Notes: generated by a model from the sequence alone, not told the origin. A stretch of 64,000 nt of DNA from Mucilaginibacter myungsuensis (GCF_015222005.1 NZ_JADFFL010000013.1:1-64000), one strand, 5' to 3'; positions 8,691 through 17,066 are shown, numbered from the stretch's first letter. Numbers and translations: made by a program.

Positions 8691-10754
8691 ATGACCAATA
8701 AATTTAAACAATTGATGGCCGCCGGCGCGGTATGTGTTACAGCCGGTGTGCTCACGGCCACGCAGGCTATGGCGCAGCATTCGTCGCCTAAGCCCATCAG
8801 CGGCCGCTTTATCCAGGATAAGAACATGGATAAGACCGTCCCTCCCGGCGATGACTTTTTTACTTTCGCTAACGGCAACTGGGTAAAAAGCAACCCTATC
8901 CCCGCTAAAGAGGTACGCTATGGTACATTTACCGTACTGCGTGATAACAACAACAAGAACGTACAAGCCATTTTGGTGGATGCCGGCAAAGGCAAGCAAA
9001 CCCCGGGCAGCGTTAAACAACGCGTAGGCGATCTGTATGCCAGCGCCATGGATACCCTGACTATCGAGAAGCGTGGCTACGCTCCTATCCGTGCCGATCT
9101 GGAGCGCCTTGGTACTTTGAGTACTCCGGCAGCCATTGTTAAAGAATTGAGCTATCAGCGTGTTAACGGACTTGGCGGTGGTTTGGTAAGTGTTGGCGTT
9201 GGCCAGGACTCTAAACACCCGGATACTTACATCGTAAGTGCGAGCGCGGGTTCTACCAGCTTGCCCGACCGTGACAACTACTTGAAAAACGATGCCCGCA
9301 GCCTGAAGATACAAGCCGCGTTCAAAAAATACGTAGCCGACCTGTTCGTGCTGACCGGCGTATCGCAAGCGGATGCCGACAAGAATGCCAATACCGTTTA
9401 CAACCTGGAAAAAAAGATGGCCGAAAGGCAAAAAAGTCGTGTAGAACTGCGCGATCCTAACGGCAACTACAACAAGGTGAACATCGATGAATTCAGCAAG
9501 CAGTTCACCAACCTTAACTTCCGCCAGATCTTAGCCGATTCTAAGATCACCGGTCAGGATAGCATGCTGGTGTCTCAGCCTAAGATGGTGAAACTGGTGG
9601 ATAGCCTGCTTACCGCTGTTTCACCGGCAGATATACAGGTGTTGCTGAAATGGAACCTGTTGCGTGGCAATGCCGGTTCGTTAAGCTCGCCGTTCGTTAA
9701 CGCCAGCTTTGCTTATAGCAGCACACTGAGCGGCCAAAAAGTACAAACCCCGCGTAACGAGCGTATGGCCAGTTTGGTAGACGGTAGCCTTGGCGACCTG
9801 TTAGGGCAGCTGTATGTGGAGAAGCATTTCCCGCAGGCCGCTAAAACACGGATGTTGGAACTGGTAAACAACTTGAAGGTGACCTTAGGCGAGCGCATCC
9901 AGGCTTTGGATTGGATGAGCGCCGAGACCAAGAAACGCGCCCTGAAAAAATTAGAGTCGTTCTCGGTGAAGATCGCCTTCCCTGATAAATGGGAAACTTA
10001 CAACGGACTGACCATCAACCGTAACGATTACTATGGCAACTTAAAACGCATTAGCGTTTGGCGTTATAACGAGAACGTTAATCGCCTAGGCAAACCGGTA
10101 GACAAGACCCGCATGGGCATGACCCCGCCGACCGTTAACGCCAGCTACAGCCCAACCCGTAACGAGATAACCTTCCCGGCGGGCATCCTGCAAGCGCCTT
10201 TCTTTGATTTTGATGCTGATGATGCCATGAACTACGGCGGTATAGGTGCCGTTATCGGTCACGAGATGATCCACGGTTTTGATGACCAGGGTCGCCAATA
10301 CGATGCCGACGGCGCTTTACGCGACTGGTGGACCAAAGAGGATGCTGCCAAATTTTTGGAGCGCTCTAACAAAGTGATCGAGCAGTTCAATGCTTTTACT
10401 GTGCTGGATACTATCCACGTGAACGGTAAACTGACCCAAGGCGAGAACATTGCCGATCTTGGCGGTTTGAACGTAGCTTACGCTGCCTTTAAAAAGACCA
10501 AGCAAGGCCAAAGCAATGTGAAGATAGACGGCTTTACGCCAGATCAGCGTTTCTTTATGTCGTGGGGACAAGTATGGAGAAGCTCGCAACGCCCGGAATC
10601 GGCCGCGCAACGTATCCAGACCGACCCGCACTCGCCCGAAGAATACCGCACCAACGCACCGCTGACCAACATCGATGCCTGGTACAATGCCTTCGATATT
10701 AAACCAACCAACAAGCTTTACAAAAAGCCCGAGGACAGGATCAGGATCTGGTAA
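8691..10754 (+). CDS. M13 family zinc metallopeptidase (neprilysin/PepO-like)
   Basis: Exported endopeptidase acting on peptides in the periplasm or outside the cell. A signal peptide ends near ATQAMAQ (about residue 29). The long N-terminal M13 lobe starts with the family's PGDDFFTFANGNW motif. The catalytic site is H524-E525-M-I-H528 with the third zinc ligand E585 in ENIADLGG, all standard for M13. The C-terminus ends in RIRIW, close to the family's usual CxVW ending but without the cysteine. At 687 residues it is full length. It stands alone with its own terminator. Confidence 0.92.
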   Translation: MTNKFKQLMAAGAVCVTAGVLTATQAMAQHSSPKPISGRFIQDKNMDKTVPPGDDFFTFANGNWVKSNPIPAKEVRYGTFTVLRDNNNKNVQAILVDAGKGKQTPGSVKQRVGDLYASAMDTLTIEKRGYAPIRADLERLGTLSTPAAIVKELSYQRVNGLGGGLVSVGVGQDSKHPDTYIVSASAGSTSLPDRDNYLKNDARSLKIQAAFKKYVADLFVLTGVSQADADKNANTVYNLEKKMAERQKSRVELRDPNGNYNKVNIDEFSKQFTNLNFRQILADSKITGQDSMLVSQPKMVKLVDSLLTAVSPADIQVLLKWNLLRGNAGSLSSPFVNASFAYSSTLSGQKVQTPRNERMASLVDGSLGDLLGQLYVEKHFPQAAKTRMLELVNNLKVTLGERIQALDWMSAETKKRALKKLESFSVKIAFPDKWETYNGLTINRNDYYGNLKRISVWRYNENVNRLGKPVDKTRMGMTPPTVNASYSPTRNEITFPAGILQAPFFDFDADDAMNYGGIGAVIGHEMIHGFDDQGRQYDADGALRDWWTKEDAAKFLERSNKVIEQFNAFTVLDTIHVNGKLTQGENIADLGGLNVAYAAFKKTKQGQSNVKIDGFTPDQRFFMSWGQVWRSSQRPESAAQRIQTDPHSPEEYRTNAPLTNIDAWYNAFDIKPTNKLYKKPEDRIRIW

Positions 10755-10782
10755 TTCCGGTTTCTCGGTTTGATATTTTTCG

Positions 10783-10812
10783 AGGCCCCTGACGAGAGTT
10801 GGGGGCTTTGTT
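10783..10812 (+). terminator. Terminator after the M13 peptidase gene
   Basis: A GCCCC/GGGGC stem flanked by A-T and G-T pairs is followed by a T-rich tract. It sits between the convergent peptidase gene and the 10821-11306 gene. Confidence 0.65.
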
Positions 10813-10820
10813 TGTTTTTA

Positions 10821-11306
10821 TTACTCGGTCACACAAGCCGCTGTTTGAGATACGATCGTTCCTGCACTTTTCGGCAGGGTTATGATACCTTCAAGCTGAT
10901 CATCTCCGGTCAGGCTGGCATGAAATGAAGTTAACAAGTGGTTTTTGAAGTATAGCAGATCATCGAGTGCAATGGGCGAGAGGAAAACGTAAAACTCTTT
11001 CTGCTCATCCAGATGGTCGGTTGATGTTTGTTTGATGCTGATCTTTTTAGTTACGCCGTCATCAAAAGTTAAGATCAGATAAATGCTTTCGGGCAATACC
11101 CGAGCCGATGAGCATTTCATCGCATAGCCTAAGTTATAATTTCCGTCACCCTCGTTGATCAAATTCACAGTCGGGAAATTCTGGGGAGAGAATCTCAATA
11201 ATCCTATTTTTTTTGTTTTGCCTGTGACACTATTCTCTATAGTCTTGCAATTTTGGGCGGCCGCCAGAAAGGGAATTAAAAAGATTATAAGTAAAAATTT
11301 CTTCAT
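10821..11306 (-). CDS. Secreted protein of unknown function
   Basis: 161 residues with a clear signal peptide (MKKFLLIIFLIPFLAAAQ). I do not recognise the family. The mature part is predicted mostly beta, has three cysteines (about residues 20, 64 and 157) that could form disulfides, and contains FDDGVTKKISIK and YVFLSPIALDDLLYFKNHLL, a pattern seen in small stand-alone periplasmic proteins. It lies between two plus-strand genes and is a single-gene unit. Confidence 0.6.
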   Translation of the reverse strand: MKKFLLIIFLIPFLAAAQNCKTIENSVTGKTKKIGLLRFSPQNFPTVNLINEGDGNYNLGYAMKCSSARVLPESIYLILTFDDGVTKKISIKQTSTDHLDEQKEFYVFLSPIALDDLLYFKNHLLTSFHASLTGDDQLEGIITLPKSAGTIVSQTAACVTE

Positions 11307-11423
11307 GTTTTTTTTTGCAAAATAATAAATTTATCGATTGCACTTACTAAGCCTTATATCCCTCTCCCCTCACATTTGACAATTAAACCACCTACCCTAT
11401 TTCACCGCTTTTAACTAAACCGC

Positions 11424-11431
11424 TATCTTTG
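11424..11431 (+). promoter_or_regulatory. -7 element just before the MBL-rhodanese gene
   Basis: TATCTTTG is a perfect TAnnTTTG match ending seven bases before the ATG at 11439, so the leader is very short or absent. Confidence 0.6.
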
Positions 11432-11438
11432 CCGCCAA

Positions 11439-12782
11439 ATGATCATACATCAATTTTATGATACGGGTTTGGCGCATGCCTCTTACGCGGTTATCCGCAA
11501 CGGCAGCATGATCGTGATCGATCCTGCCCGTGACCCGCAGCCCTACTACGATTTTGCTACGCTGCAGCTTGCAGACATTGTTGGCGTGATAGAGACCCAC
11601 CCCCATGCCGATTTTGTAAGCTCGCACCTGGAGATACACCAGGCCACCGGGGCTACCATTTACGTGAGCAAACTGGTAGGTGCCGAATATCCGCATAACA
11701 CTTTTGATGACGGCGACGTTATCCAACTGAGTGACATTAAATTAACGTCGATAAATACCCCCGGCCATTCGCCTGATTCGATCTGTATTTTGGTAGAGGA
11801 CGAGACCGGTAAGCAGACCGCCATCTTTACAGGCGATACCTTATTTGTTGGCGATGTTGGTCGACCGGATCTGCGTGAAAGCGCCGGTAATATCACCGCC
11901 CAAAAAGAGGACCTGGCTAAACAGATGTATCACAGCACCCGTCAAAAGCTGATGAAGCTACCGCATGATGTGACTGTATATCCGGCACACGGCCCGGGAT
12001 CGCTTTGTGGTAAAAATATGAGTCCGGACCTAAGCAGTACCATTGGCAGGGAGATACGCGAGAACTACGCCTTGCAACTGATGGACGAACTACAATTTGT
12101 TGAACTATTGACCGCCGACCAACCCTTCGCCCCGCGATACTTTGGTTACGATGTGGAGCTGAACAAACAGGGAGCCGATAGCTTTGAGACCAATATACTG
12201 GCCGTTCCGCGTGTGGATCACCGTACTTTTAAAGAAGGCGTGGTGATCATTGATACCCGTCAGGCGGCTCAATTTAAGCAAGGCCACATTGCGGGAGCTA
12301 TCAACCTGCAAGATGGCGGCAAATTTGAGACCTGGCTGGGATCGATCATCAACCCCGACGAGCAGTTTTACCTGATGGCTACCGACGCTGAAAGCCTGGA
12401 AAAGGTGATCCGCAAAACGGCTAAGATCGGTTACGAGAAAAATATCCTATCAGCCCAAATAGTCCCTGAGGGTTTGACAACGGCAACCTCTCCGGCGTTC
12501 GACCTGACAGCTTTTGAAGCCAACCCCGAAAACTATACACTAATAGATGCCCGTAACTGGACCGAGATCAACAGCGGCAAAGCTTTTGATCACGCCCTGA
12601 CCATCCCACTACCCGAACTGCGAGAGCGTTTGGACGAGATCCCGACCGATAAAGCCATTGTAGTTCATTGCGCGGCCGGTTACCGTTCGGCAGCAGGCAG
12701 CAGTATTGTAGCGGCCAAGATCACCAATGTGCCGGTTTATGATATGGGTGAAGTGGTTACGGAGTATTTACAGTCTCATTGA
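11439..12782 (+). CDS. MBL-fold hydrolase with two rhodanese domains (persulfide dioxygenase/CstB-like)
   Basis: Probably oxidises persulfides or moves sulfane sulfur in the cytosol. Residues 1-230 are a metallo-beta-lactamase domain with ETHPHADFVSSH (H54, H56, D58), NTPGHSPDS, FTGDTLF and YPAHGPGSLCG, the pattern of ETHE1-like mono-iron enzymes. Two rhodanese domains follow: about 255-345, where the expected Cys loop reads FYLMATDAES and lacks cysteine, and about 350-447, with the active loop HCAAGYRSAAG. This MBL, dead rhodanese, live rhodanese order is that of CstB. The metal and substrate are inferred. A heptamer array starts directly after the stop and fills the gap to mnmD. Confidence 0.85.
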   Translation: MIIHQFYDTGLAHASYAVIRNGSMIVIDPARDPQPYYDFATLQLADIVGVIETHPHADFVSSHLEIHQATGATIYVSKLVGAEYPHNTFDDGDVIQLSDIKLTSINTPGHSPDSICILVEDETGKQTAIFTGDTLFVGDVGRPDLRESAGNITAQKEDLAKQMYHSTRQKLMKLPHDVTVYPAHGPGSLCGKNMSPDLSSTIGREIRENYALQLMDELQFVELLTADQPFAPRYFGYDVELNKQGADSFETNILAVPRVDHRTFKEGVVIIDTRQAAQFKQGHIAGAINLQDGGKFETWLGSIINPDEQFYLMATDAESLEKVIRKTAKIGYEKNILSAQIVPEGLTTATSPAFDLTAFEANPENYTLIDARNWTEINSGKAFDHALTIPLPELRERLDEIPTDKAIVVHCAAGYRSAAGSSIVAAKITNVPVYDMGEVVTEYLQSH

Positions 12783-12813
12783 GGTAAAAGGTTAAAGGCG
12801 AAAGGTAAAAGGC
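12783..12813 (+). repeat. GGNNAAA heptamer array between MBL-rhodanese and mnmD
   Basis: GGTAAAA, GGTTAAA, GGCGAAA and GGTAAAA follow one another in exact 7-base phase straight after the TGA stop. The array is nearly the whole leader of mnmD, whose ATG is at 12817. Confidence 0.85.
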
Positions 12814-12816
12814 TTT

Positions 12817-13527
12817 ATGAGCGACAACAATAATATCGATCCGGGCCAAGGCCTATCCTTCGTCACCACTGGTGACGGCTCTAAAACCATCTGGAACCCG
12901 CAGGTTGGCGAGAATTACCATTCTAAACATGGGGCCTTGCAGGAGAGTATCCACGTGTTCCTCAATTCGGGCTTGCGCCATTTTTTGGAACTGACCGGGG
13001 GTGATAAAGCATCGATCTTAGAGGTCGGTTTAGGCACTGGCCTCAACTTTTTGGTGACCGCCGACTTTTGCACCAAAAACAATATCCAACTGGAATACAC
13101 CGGTATCGAGGCTTATCCGTTGAGTACTGATATGCTCGGTCAGACCGGATATGATCAATACGTATCACCATCTACCTGGGAGAATTTTCAAAGTTGGTAC
13201 CCGTCATCTATCAACCATTTAGTTCAGGTGAATGAGCACTGCCAGTTAAAAACCGCCCACACTAAACTGACCGATTTTACCAGCGACGAACTTTACGATG
13301 TCATCTACTTCGACGCCTTCGCTGCCATTCATCAACCCGAAATGTGGAATCAGGAAGCTATCGCTCACACGGTCAAATTCCTGAGGCCGGGCGGCATATT
13401 CGTAACGTACGCCATCACCGGTAATTTAAAACGTATGCTGAAAGCCTTGAGCCTGAAAGTAGAGAAAGCACCCGGCGCGCCTGGGAAGAGGGAGATGCTG
13501 AGGGCGGTTTTAAGTCGGGAGTCTTAA
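12817..13527 (+). CDS. mnmD: tRNA (mnm5s2U34)-forming methyltransferase, MnmD-like
   Basis: SAM-dependent methyltransferase of the DUF752 family, predicted to finish 5-methylaminomethyl-2-thiouridine at tRNA position 34, the job of the C-terminal-domain-free MnmC homologues. Seen: ESIHVFLNSGL near residue 43, the SAM motif ILEVGLGTGLNFL (67-79), YFDAFAA with QPEMW (about 166-180), and the family ending APGKREMLRA. The FAD oxidase half of MnmC is absent, as usual in Bacteroidota. The last codons and the stop lie inside a 7-base array that begins at 13514, so the extreme C-terminus is array-encoded. Confidence 0.88.
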   Translation: MSDNNNIDPGQGLSFVTTGDGSKTIWNPQVGENYHSKHGALQESIHVFLNSGLRHFLELTGGDKASILEVGLGTGLNFLVTADFCTKNNIQLEYTGIEAYPLSTDMLGQTGYDQYVSPSTWENFQSWYPSSINHLVQVNEHCQLKTAHTKLTDFTSDELYDVIYFDAFAAIHQPEMWNQEAIAHTVKFLRPGGIFVTYAITGNLKRMLKALSLKVEKAPGAPGKREMLRAVLSRES

Positions 13528-13562
13528 GTCGAAAGTTCTAAGTTGGGAGTCTTAAGTGGGGG
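13514..13562 (+). repeat. GTNNNNN heptamer array over the mnmD stop
   Basis: Seven consecutive 7-base words all begin with GT: GTCGGGA, GTCTTAA, GTCGAAA, GTTCTAA, GTTGGGA, GTCTTAA, GTGGGGG. The mnmD stop codon is the TAA of the second word. A matching array in inverted orientation lies at 13612-13661. Confidence 0.9.
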
Positions 13563-13611
13563 TCCAAGGGTAATAGCGACCATTCGGTCTTTCCCTTTTT
13601 ACTTTTGAATT

Positions 13612-13661
13612 TCACCTAAGACTTAGAACTTAAGACTTTCGACTCAGAACTCAAGACTTAA
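13612..13661 (-). repeat. Inverted partner of the mnmD-end array
   Basis: Read on the minus strand the words are GTCTTGA, GTTCTGA, GTCGAAA, GTCTTAA, GTTCTAA and GTCTTAG. Four of these are identical or nearly so to words of the array at 13514-13562, so the two could pair into a long imperfect stem ahead of mazG. Confidence 0.85.
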
Positions 13662-13665
13662 TCCC

Positions 13666-13673
13666 TACCTTTA
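13666..13673 (+). promoter_or_regulatory. Probable -7 element of mazG
   Basis: TACCTTTA (one mismatch to TAnnTTTG) ends four bases before the ATG at 13678, suggesting a nearly leaderless transcript. Confidence 0.45.
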
Positions 13674-13677
13674 CCAC

Positions 13678-14481
13678 ATGGCTATTATACCTCCGGATAC
13701 CGGTCTTACCCCCGCTACATCTTTCGAACGTTTGCTGCGCATTATGGACGATTTGCGCGAGAACTGCCCATGGGACATGAAACAGACCATGGAAAGCTTA
13801 CGCCACCTCACCATCGAGGAAACTTACGAACTGTCCGACGCTATCCTGAGCGGCGATATGCAGGAGGTCCGCAAGGAACTGGGCGACATTATGCTGCACC
13901 TGGTGTTTTACGCCCGTATCGGTTCCGAGACCAAAGACTTTGATATTACGCAGGTACTGAATGGCATCTGCGATAAGCTGATCAACCGCCACCCACACAT
14001 TTACAGCGACACCGAAGTGAACGACGAAGCCGACGTAAAACGCAACTGGGAAAAGATCAAACTGAAGGAAGGCAATAAGTCGGTATTGGGCGGTGTGCCT
14101 GCATCCTTACCGGCATTGGTAAAAGCATCGCGCATACAAGAGAAAGCCCGTGGTATCGGCTTCGACTGGGAACGTAAGGAGCAAGTTTGGGAAAAGGTAG
14201 AGGAAGAGTTGCAGGAGTTCAAGGCCGAATTTAATGTGGTGGAGAATAGCTCTATCGATAAGGAAAAAGCTGAAGGAGAGTTTGGCGATCTGCTGTTCTC
14301 ATTGATCAACTACGCTCGCTTCATCAACATCAACCCTGAGGACGCGCTGGAAAAGACCAATCGCAAATTCATAAAACGTTTCCAGTATCTGGAAGGTAAA
14401 GCCGTTGAGCAAGGCCGCGCTTTACAGGATATGACCCTGGCCGAAATGGATGTTTTTTGGAACGAAGCTAAAAAGTTATAA
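13678..14481 (+). CDS. mazG: Nucleoside triphosphate pyrophosphohydrolase MazG
   Basis: Hydrolyses NTPs and dNTPs to monophosphates and pyrophosphate, a housecleaning role. Two MazG domains are visible. The first (about 25-120) has CPWDMKQT, LTIEETYEL and KELGDIMLHLVFYAR. The second (about 150-245) has GFDWERKEQVWEKVEEELQEF and GEFGDLLFSLINYAR. The EExxE and ExxD metal-binding acids are present in both. At 267 residues it is the full two-domain form. Confidence 0.93.
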   Translation: MAIIPPDTGLTPATSFERLLRIMDDLRENCPWDMKQTMESLRHLTIEETYELSDAILSGDMQEVRKELGDIMLHLVFYARIGSETKDFDITQVLNGICDKLINRHPHIYSDTEVNDEADVKRNWEKIKLKEGNKSVLGGVPASLPALVKASRIQEKARGIGFDWERKEQVWEKVEEELQEFKAEFNVVENSSIDKEKAEGEFGDLLFSLINYARFININPEDALEKTNRKFIKRFQYLEGKAVEQGRALQDMTLAEMDVFWNEAKKL

Positions 14482-14495
14482 AATATTATAGCCCC

Positions 14496-14523
14496 TTGTA
14501 ACGTTTAGCTAACTTTACCCGTA
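14496..14523 (+). promoter_or_regulatory. Predicted ECF-type promoter of the 14545 lipoprotein gene
   Basis: TTGTAACGTT (14496-14505), a 14-base spacer and CGTA (14520-14523). The same 10-mer, spacing and CGTA occur before the ECF sigma gene at 15045-15072. This is the layout of an ECF -35/-10 pair, so the two genes probably share control by the 15122 sigma factor. Confidence 0.6.
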
Positions 14524-14544
14524 TGCCCAATTATGAACTGTGAT

Positions 14545-14988
14545 ATGAAAAAAATATTTACACTGTTATGCTTTGCTCCGTTTATTGCCATGCTTGCCGC
14601 CGGCTGCGTTAAAAAGCCGGACGAGAATGCCGCGCAACTTATTATCCCGTACGGCAATTTTAAAGGACAGTTTATGCGGGTGCATTACAGTCGTACTACC
14701 AAAAAATATGATACCGTGAGGTGCAATCTGGAGTTATCGCTTGATGCTTATTTAAAAAAATTTAAAGTGACCGGGGACACTACTACCGTGCATGCCGGCA
14801 GCTATGGCACCTACACCATAGATGAATTTTACATTGGGTTTAACGACTTTACCATGGCTACCGCCGACGGCAAAAAAGCCCACCTCACCAGCGGTTACCG
14901 CTACGGTTATGATGGCGACATTTTAAAGATACAGGCCGTGCAAGACACACTGGGTTTTTACTACAACTTAAGGTACTCCAAACTATAG
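14545..14988 (+). CDS. Small lipoprotein of unknown function, likely ECF-sigma target
   Basis: 147 residues from ATG 14545; an in-frame ATG four codons upstream adds only MNCD. The signal peptide ends in the lipobox LAAGC, so the protein is lipid-anchored. The mature part is predicted all beta with paired short strands (FKGQFMRVHY, DTVRCNLELSL, GSYGTYTIDEFYIGF), like a small lipocalin- or barrel-like fold; I do not recognise the family. It is preceded by the same TTGTAACGTT-N14-CGTA motif as the sigma gene downstream and is closed by a strong terminator. Confidence 0.7.
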   Translation: MKKIFTLLCFAPFIAMLAAGCVKKPDENAAQLIIPYGNFKGQFMRVHYSRTTKKYDTVRCNLELSLDAYLKKFKVTGDTTTVHAGSYGTYTIDEFYIGFNDFTMATADGKKAHLTSGYRYGYDGDILKIQAVQDTLGFYYNLRYSKL

Positions 14989-14993
14989 TCATT

Positions 14994-15026
14994 AAAAGCC
15001 ATCTACCAGATGGCTTTATTTTTTTA
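14994..15026 (+). terminator. Strong intrinsic terminator
   Basis: AAAGCCATCT and AGATGGCTTT pair perfectly around a three-base loop and are followed by a T-rich tract. It separates the lipoprotein gene from the sigma gene, which therefore needs its own promoter. Confidence 0.9.
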
Positions 15027-15039
15027 CTATTATTTTTTC

Positions 15040-15097
15040 ATCGCTTGTAACGTTATCGGTCCTGTTTGCGTAATCTATAGCAAAACAGACAAGCGAT
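15040..15097 (+). promoter_or_regulatory. Predicted autoregulatory ECF promoter with nested inverted repeats
   Basis: TTGTAACGTT (15045-15054), 14 bases, CGTA (15069-15072), identical in plan to the promoter at 14496. It is enclosed by an outer inverted repeat ATCGCTTGT/ACAAGCGAT (15040-15048, 15089-15097) and an inner CTGTTT/AAACAG (15062-15067, 15083-15088). Confidence 0.6.
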
Positions 15098-15121
15098 ATC
15101 AGTACCTGTACTCAAATATTA

Positions 15122-15661
15122 ATGCATCCACCCGCAAGCGTGGCCGAAACTGAATTGATAGGCCACTGCAAACAAGGCAGTCTTAAGCACCAGGAAATGC
15201 TGTACAAGCATTACTATGGCTTTGCTATGGGCGTGGCGTTACGCTACTGCTTAACGCGCGACCATGCTTTGGAGGCGGTGAACGATGCCTTTATAAAGGT
15301 TTTTAACGGCATAGGCAATTACAATACCGACAGGCCTTTTAAAGCTTGGCTGCGCACCATCATTGTAAATACAGCCATTGACAGCCGCCGCCGCGAGTTA
15401 AAACACCAGCTGACCACCGATCTGGATGACGCGGCGCCGATACGGTCGGGCACGTTCATCATAGAGAACATTAATGCACAGGATATTTTGAAACTGCTGG
15501 ATGCCCTACCCGCTATCCAGCGCACGGTCTTTAACATGTACGAGATAGATGGTTACAGCCATGACGAGATATCGGCCGAGTTGAATATCCCGGCCAGTTC
15601 GGCAAGGGTATATCTGGCGCGGGCCAAAGAGAAATTAAGGAAATTAATAGTTGCGATATAA
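15122..15661 (+). CDS. ECF sigma-70 family factor
   Basis: 179 residues with both ECF domains. Region 2 spans about 22-90 (YKHYYGFAMGVALRY, DAFIKVFNGIGNY, FKAWLRTIIVNTAID) and region 4 about 125-175 (LDALPAIQRTVFNMYEIDGYSHDEISAELNI, SSARVYLARAKEKLRKL). There is no region 1.1 or 3. The next gene starts one base after the stop, so it is translationally coupled and probably encodes the membrane partner. A TTGTAACGTT/CGTA motif upstream suggests autoregulation. Confidence 0.92.
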   Translation: MHPPASVAETELIGHCKQGSLKHQEMLYKHYYGFAMGVALRYCLTRDHALEAVNDAFIKVFNGIGNYNTDRPFKAWLRTIIVNTAIDSRRRELKHQLTTDLDDAAPIRSGTFIIENINAQDILKLLDALPAIQRTVFNMYEIDGYSHDEISAELNIPASSARVYLARAKEKLRKLIVAI

Positions 15662-15662
15662 C

Positions 15663-17066
15663 ATGGACGAGGATAAACTACATCAGCAACTTAACGATCG
15701 CATCAGGGAGGTCTTCGACGATCTCGAAGACCCATCAGCCGACGAAGGCTGGTTGTTGTTGCGCGAAAAGTTCCCGGCCAAGGCTAAAGAGCGTAGCCTG
15801 GCCTGGTTGTGGTATGCCGCTGCCGCGGTGGTGTTACTAGGTATTGGATTATGGTTCGGCACGGGCAAAGATCAGCCTAAACAACAGGTTGCGCAAAACA
15901 CCGCGCCTGCTTTAAAGCAGACCGAAAAGGTTGAGCAAGCGATAAAGCCTGCCGATAGCAAGCAAACCACTGAGGGTGCCCCGGTGAGCTCAACACCATT
16001 TGCAGTTAAGCCGACCGATGCCACAGGTAAGATCGCTCAGTCACCTGCGCGTTATACTGCAAAAAATACAAGGCCAGTTTCCGGCAGGGAAAAGACAGGT
16101 AACATCGCAAGCAATAAGCCGGCGGCGCAGTCGAATGCGACCGATGAGCAGGCCAACGCGCAAGAGAAGCCTACCCAACCCGTTAAAGAAGGATACATTG
16201 CCGCAAACCAACCCAAACAAAACAACACTGTAGCAGAACAAACAAAGGAAATAGCTACGGGTAATACCGGCGTTGATCAGGTGTTTGATAATAAAACTAA
16301 AACCGATACCAAACCGGTGATCACCAATTCGGCCGAGGCTATGGCGCGGATGCTGGCTATGGACAAACCGGTAATCGATAAGGAAAAGAAAAACACTAAA
16401 GCCGATAAAAAAGTGGTGATCGGCCTGTACGCAGGCACTTTCTTTAACTACGCCGATGGCAGCGAGAACCGGGTTAACGTGGGCGCAGGGCTAAGCTCGG
16501 ACGTTAACATCACAAACCACATTAAACTGACCACGGGTATAGCTATTGCCCAAAACTCGTTAAACTACAATTACGACACCTACAAGGGCAGCCAGCTTTA
16601 TGCGACTGCGCTAAAAGTTGGCCTTAGTAATGCTTATGCCGACAACAGCAACGCATATGGGTCTGGATTATCTTACACAGCACGGATCCCTAAAAACTAC
16701 CGTGCCAGCCTGATAGGGGTAGATATACCGCTGAACTTAAAATATCAGTTCGACCCTAAAAAGAACGACACTTTTATTTCGGCGGGGGTTAGTTCGGGTA
16801 CTTTTTTGAATGAGACCTACGTATCCGAATTCAGCAACGGTAATGTTAGCGAAAAACAAACCACCCAGGCTACCTTTAGCGAGTTCTACCTGGCCAAAAC
16901 GTTGAACGTCTCTTTCGGTGTAGGTTATCCGCTGGGTAAAAACCACCGATTGGTGGTCGAACCATTCCTTAAATACCCTTTGGGTGGCTTAGGTTTAGAG
17001 CAGATCAAATTCGGGTCCGGCGGTGTCAATCTGAGGTTCAATTTTTCGGGAGCAAAAAAGCAGTGA
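15663..17066 (+). CDS. Sigma-linked membrane protein with N-terminal anchor and C-terminal outer-membrane barrel
   Basis: 467 residues. The first ~45 are acidic and probably cytosolic, a single membrane segment follows (LAWLWYAAAAVVLLGIGLWF, about residues 46-65), then a low-complexity linker of about 190 residues rich in Gln, Lys, Thr and Pro, and from about 255 an outer-membrane beta-barrel-like domain (KVVIGLYAGTFFNYADG onward, ending VNLRFNFSG). The start is ATG at 15663, one base after the sigma stop; a TTG four codons earlier overlaps the sigma gene. By position it should be the anti-sigma regulator. One chain seems to reach from inner to outer membrane, which is unusual. The barrel call rests on strand pattern only. 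Confidence 0.75.
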   Translation: MDEDKLHQQLNDRIREVFDDLEDPSADEGWLLLREKFPAKAKERSLAWLWYAAAAVVLLGIGLWFGTGKDQPKQQVAQNTAPALKQTEKVEQAIKPADSKQTTEGAPVSSTPFAVKPTDATGKIAQSPARYTAKNTRPVSGREKTGNIASNKPAAQSNATDEQANAQEKPTQPVKEGYIAANQPKQNNTVAEQTKEIATGNTGVDQVFDNKTKTDTKPVITNSAEAMARMLAMDKPVIDKEKKNTKADKKVVIGLYAGTFFNYADGSENRVNVGAGLSSDVNITNHIKLTTGIAIAQNSLNYNYDTYKGSQLYATALKVGLSNAYADNSNAYGSGLSYTARIPKNYRASLIGVDIPLNLKYQFDPKKNDTFISAGVSSGTFLNETYVSEFSNGNVSEKQTTQATFSEFYLAKTLNVSFGVGYPLGKNHRLVVEPFLKYPLGGLGLEQIKFGSGGVNLRFNFSGAKKQ

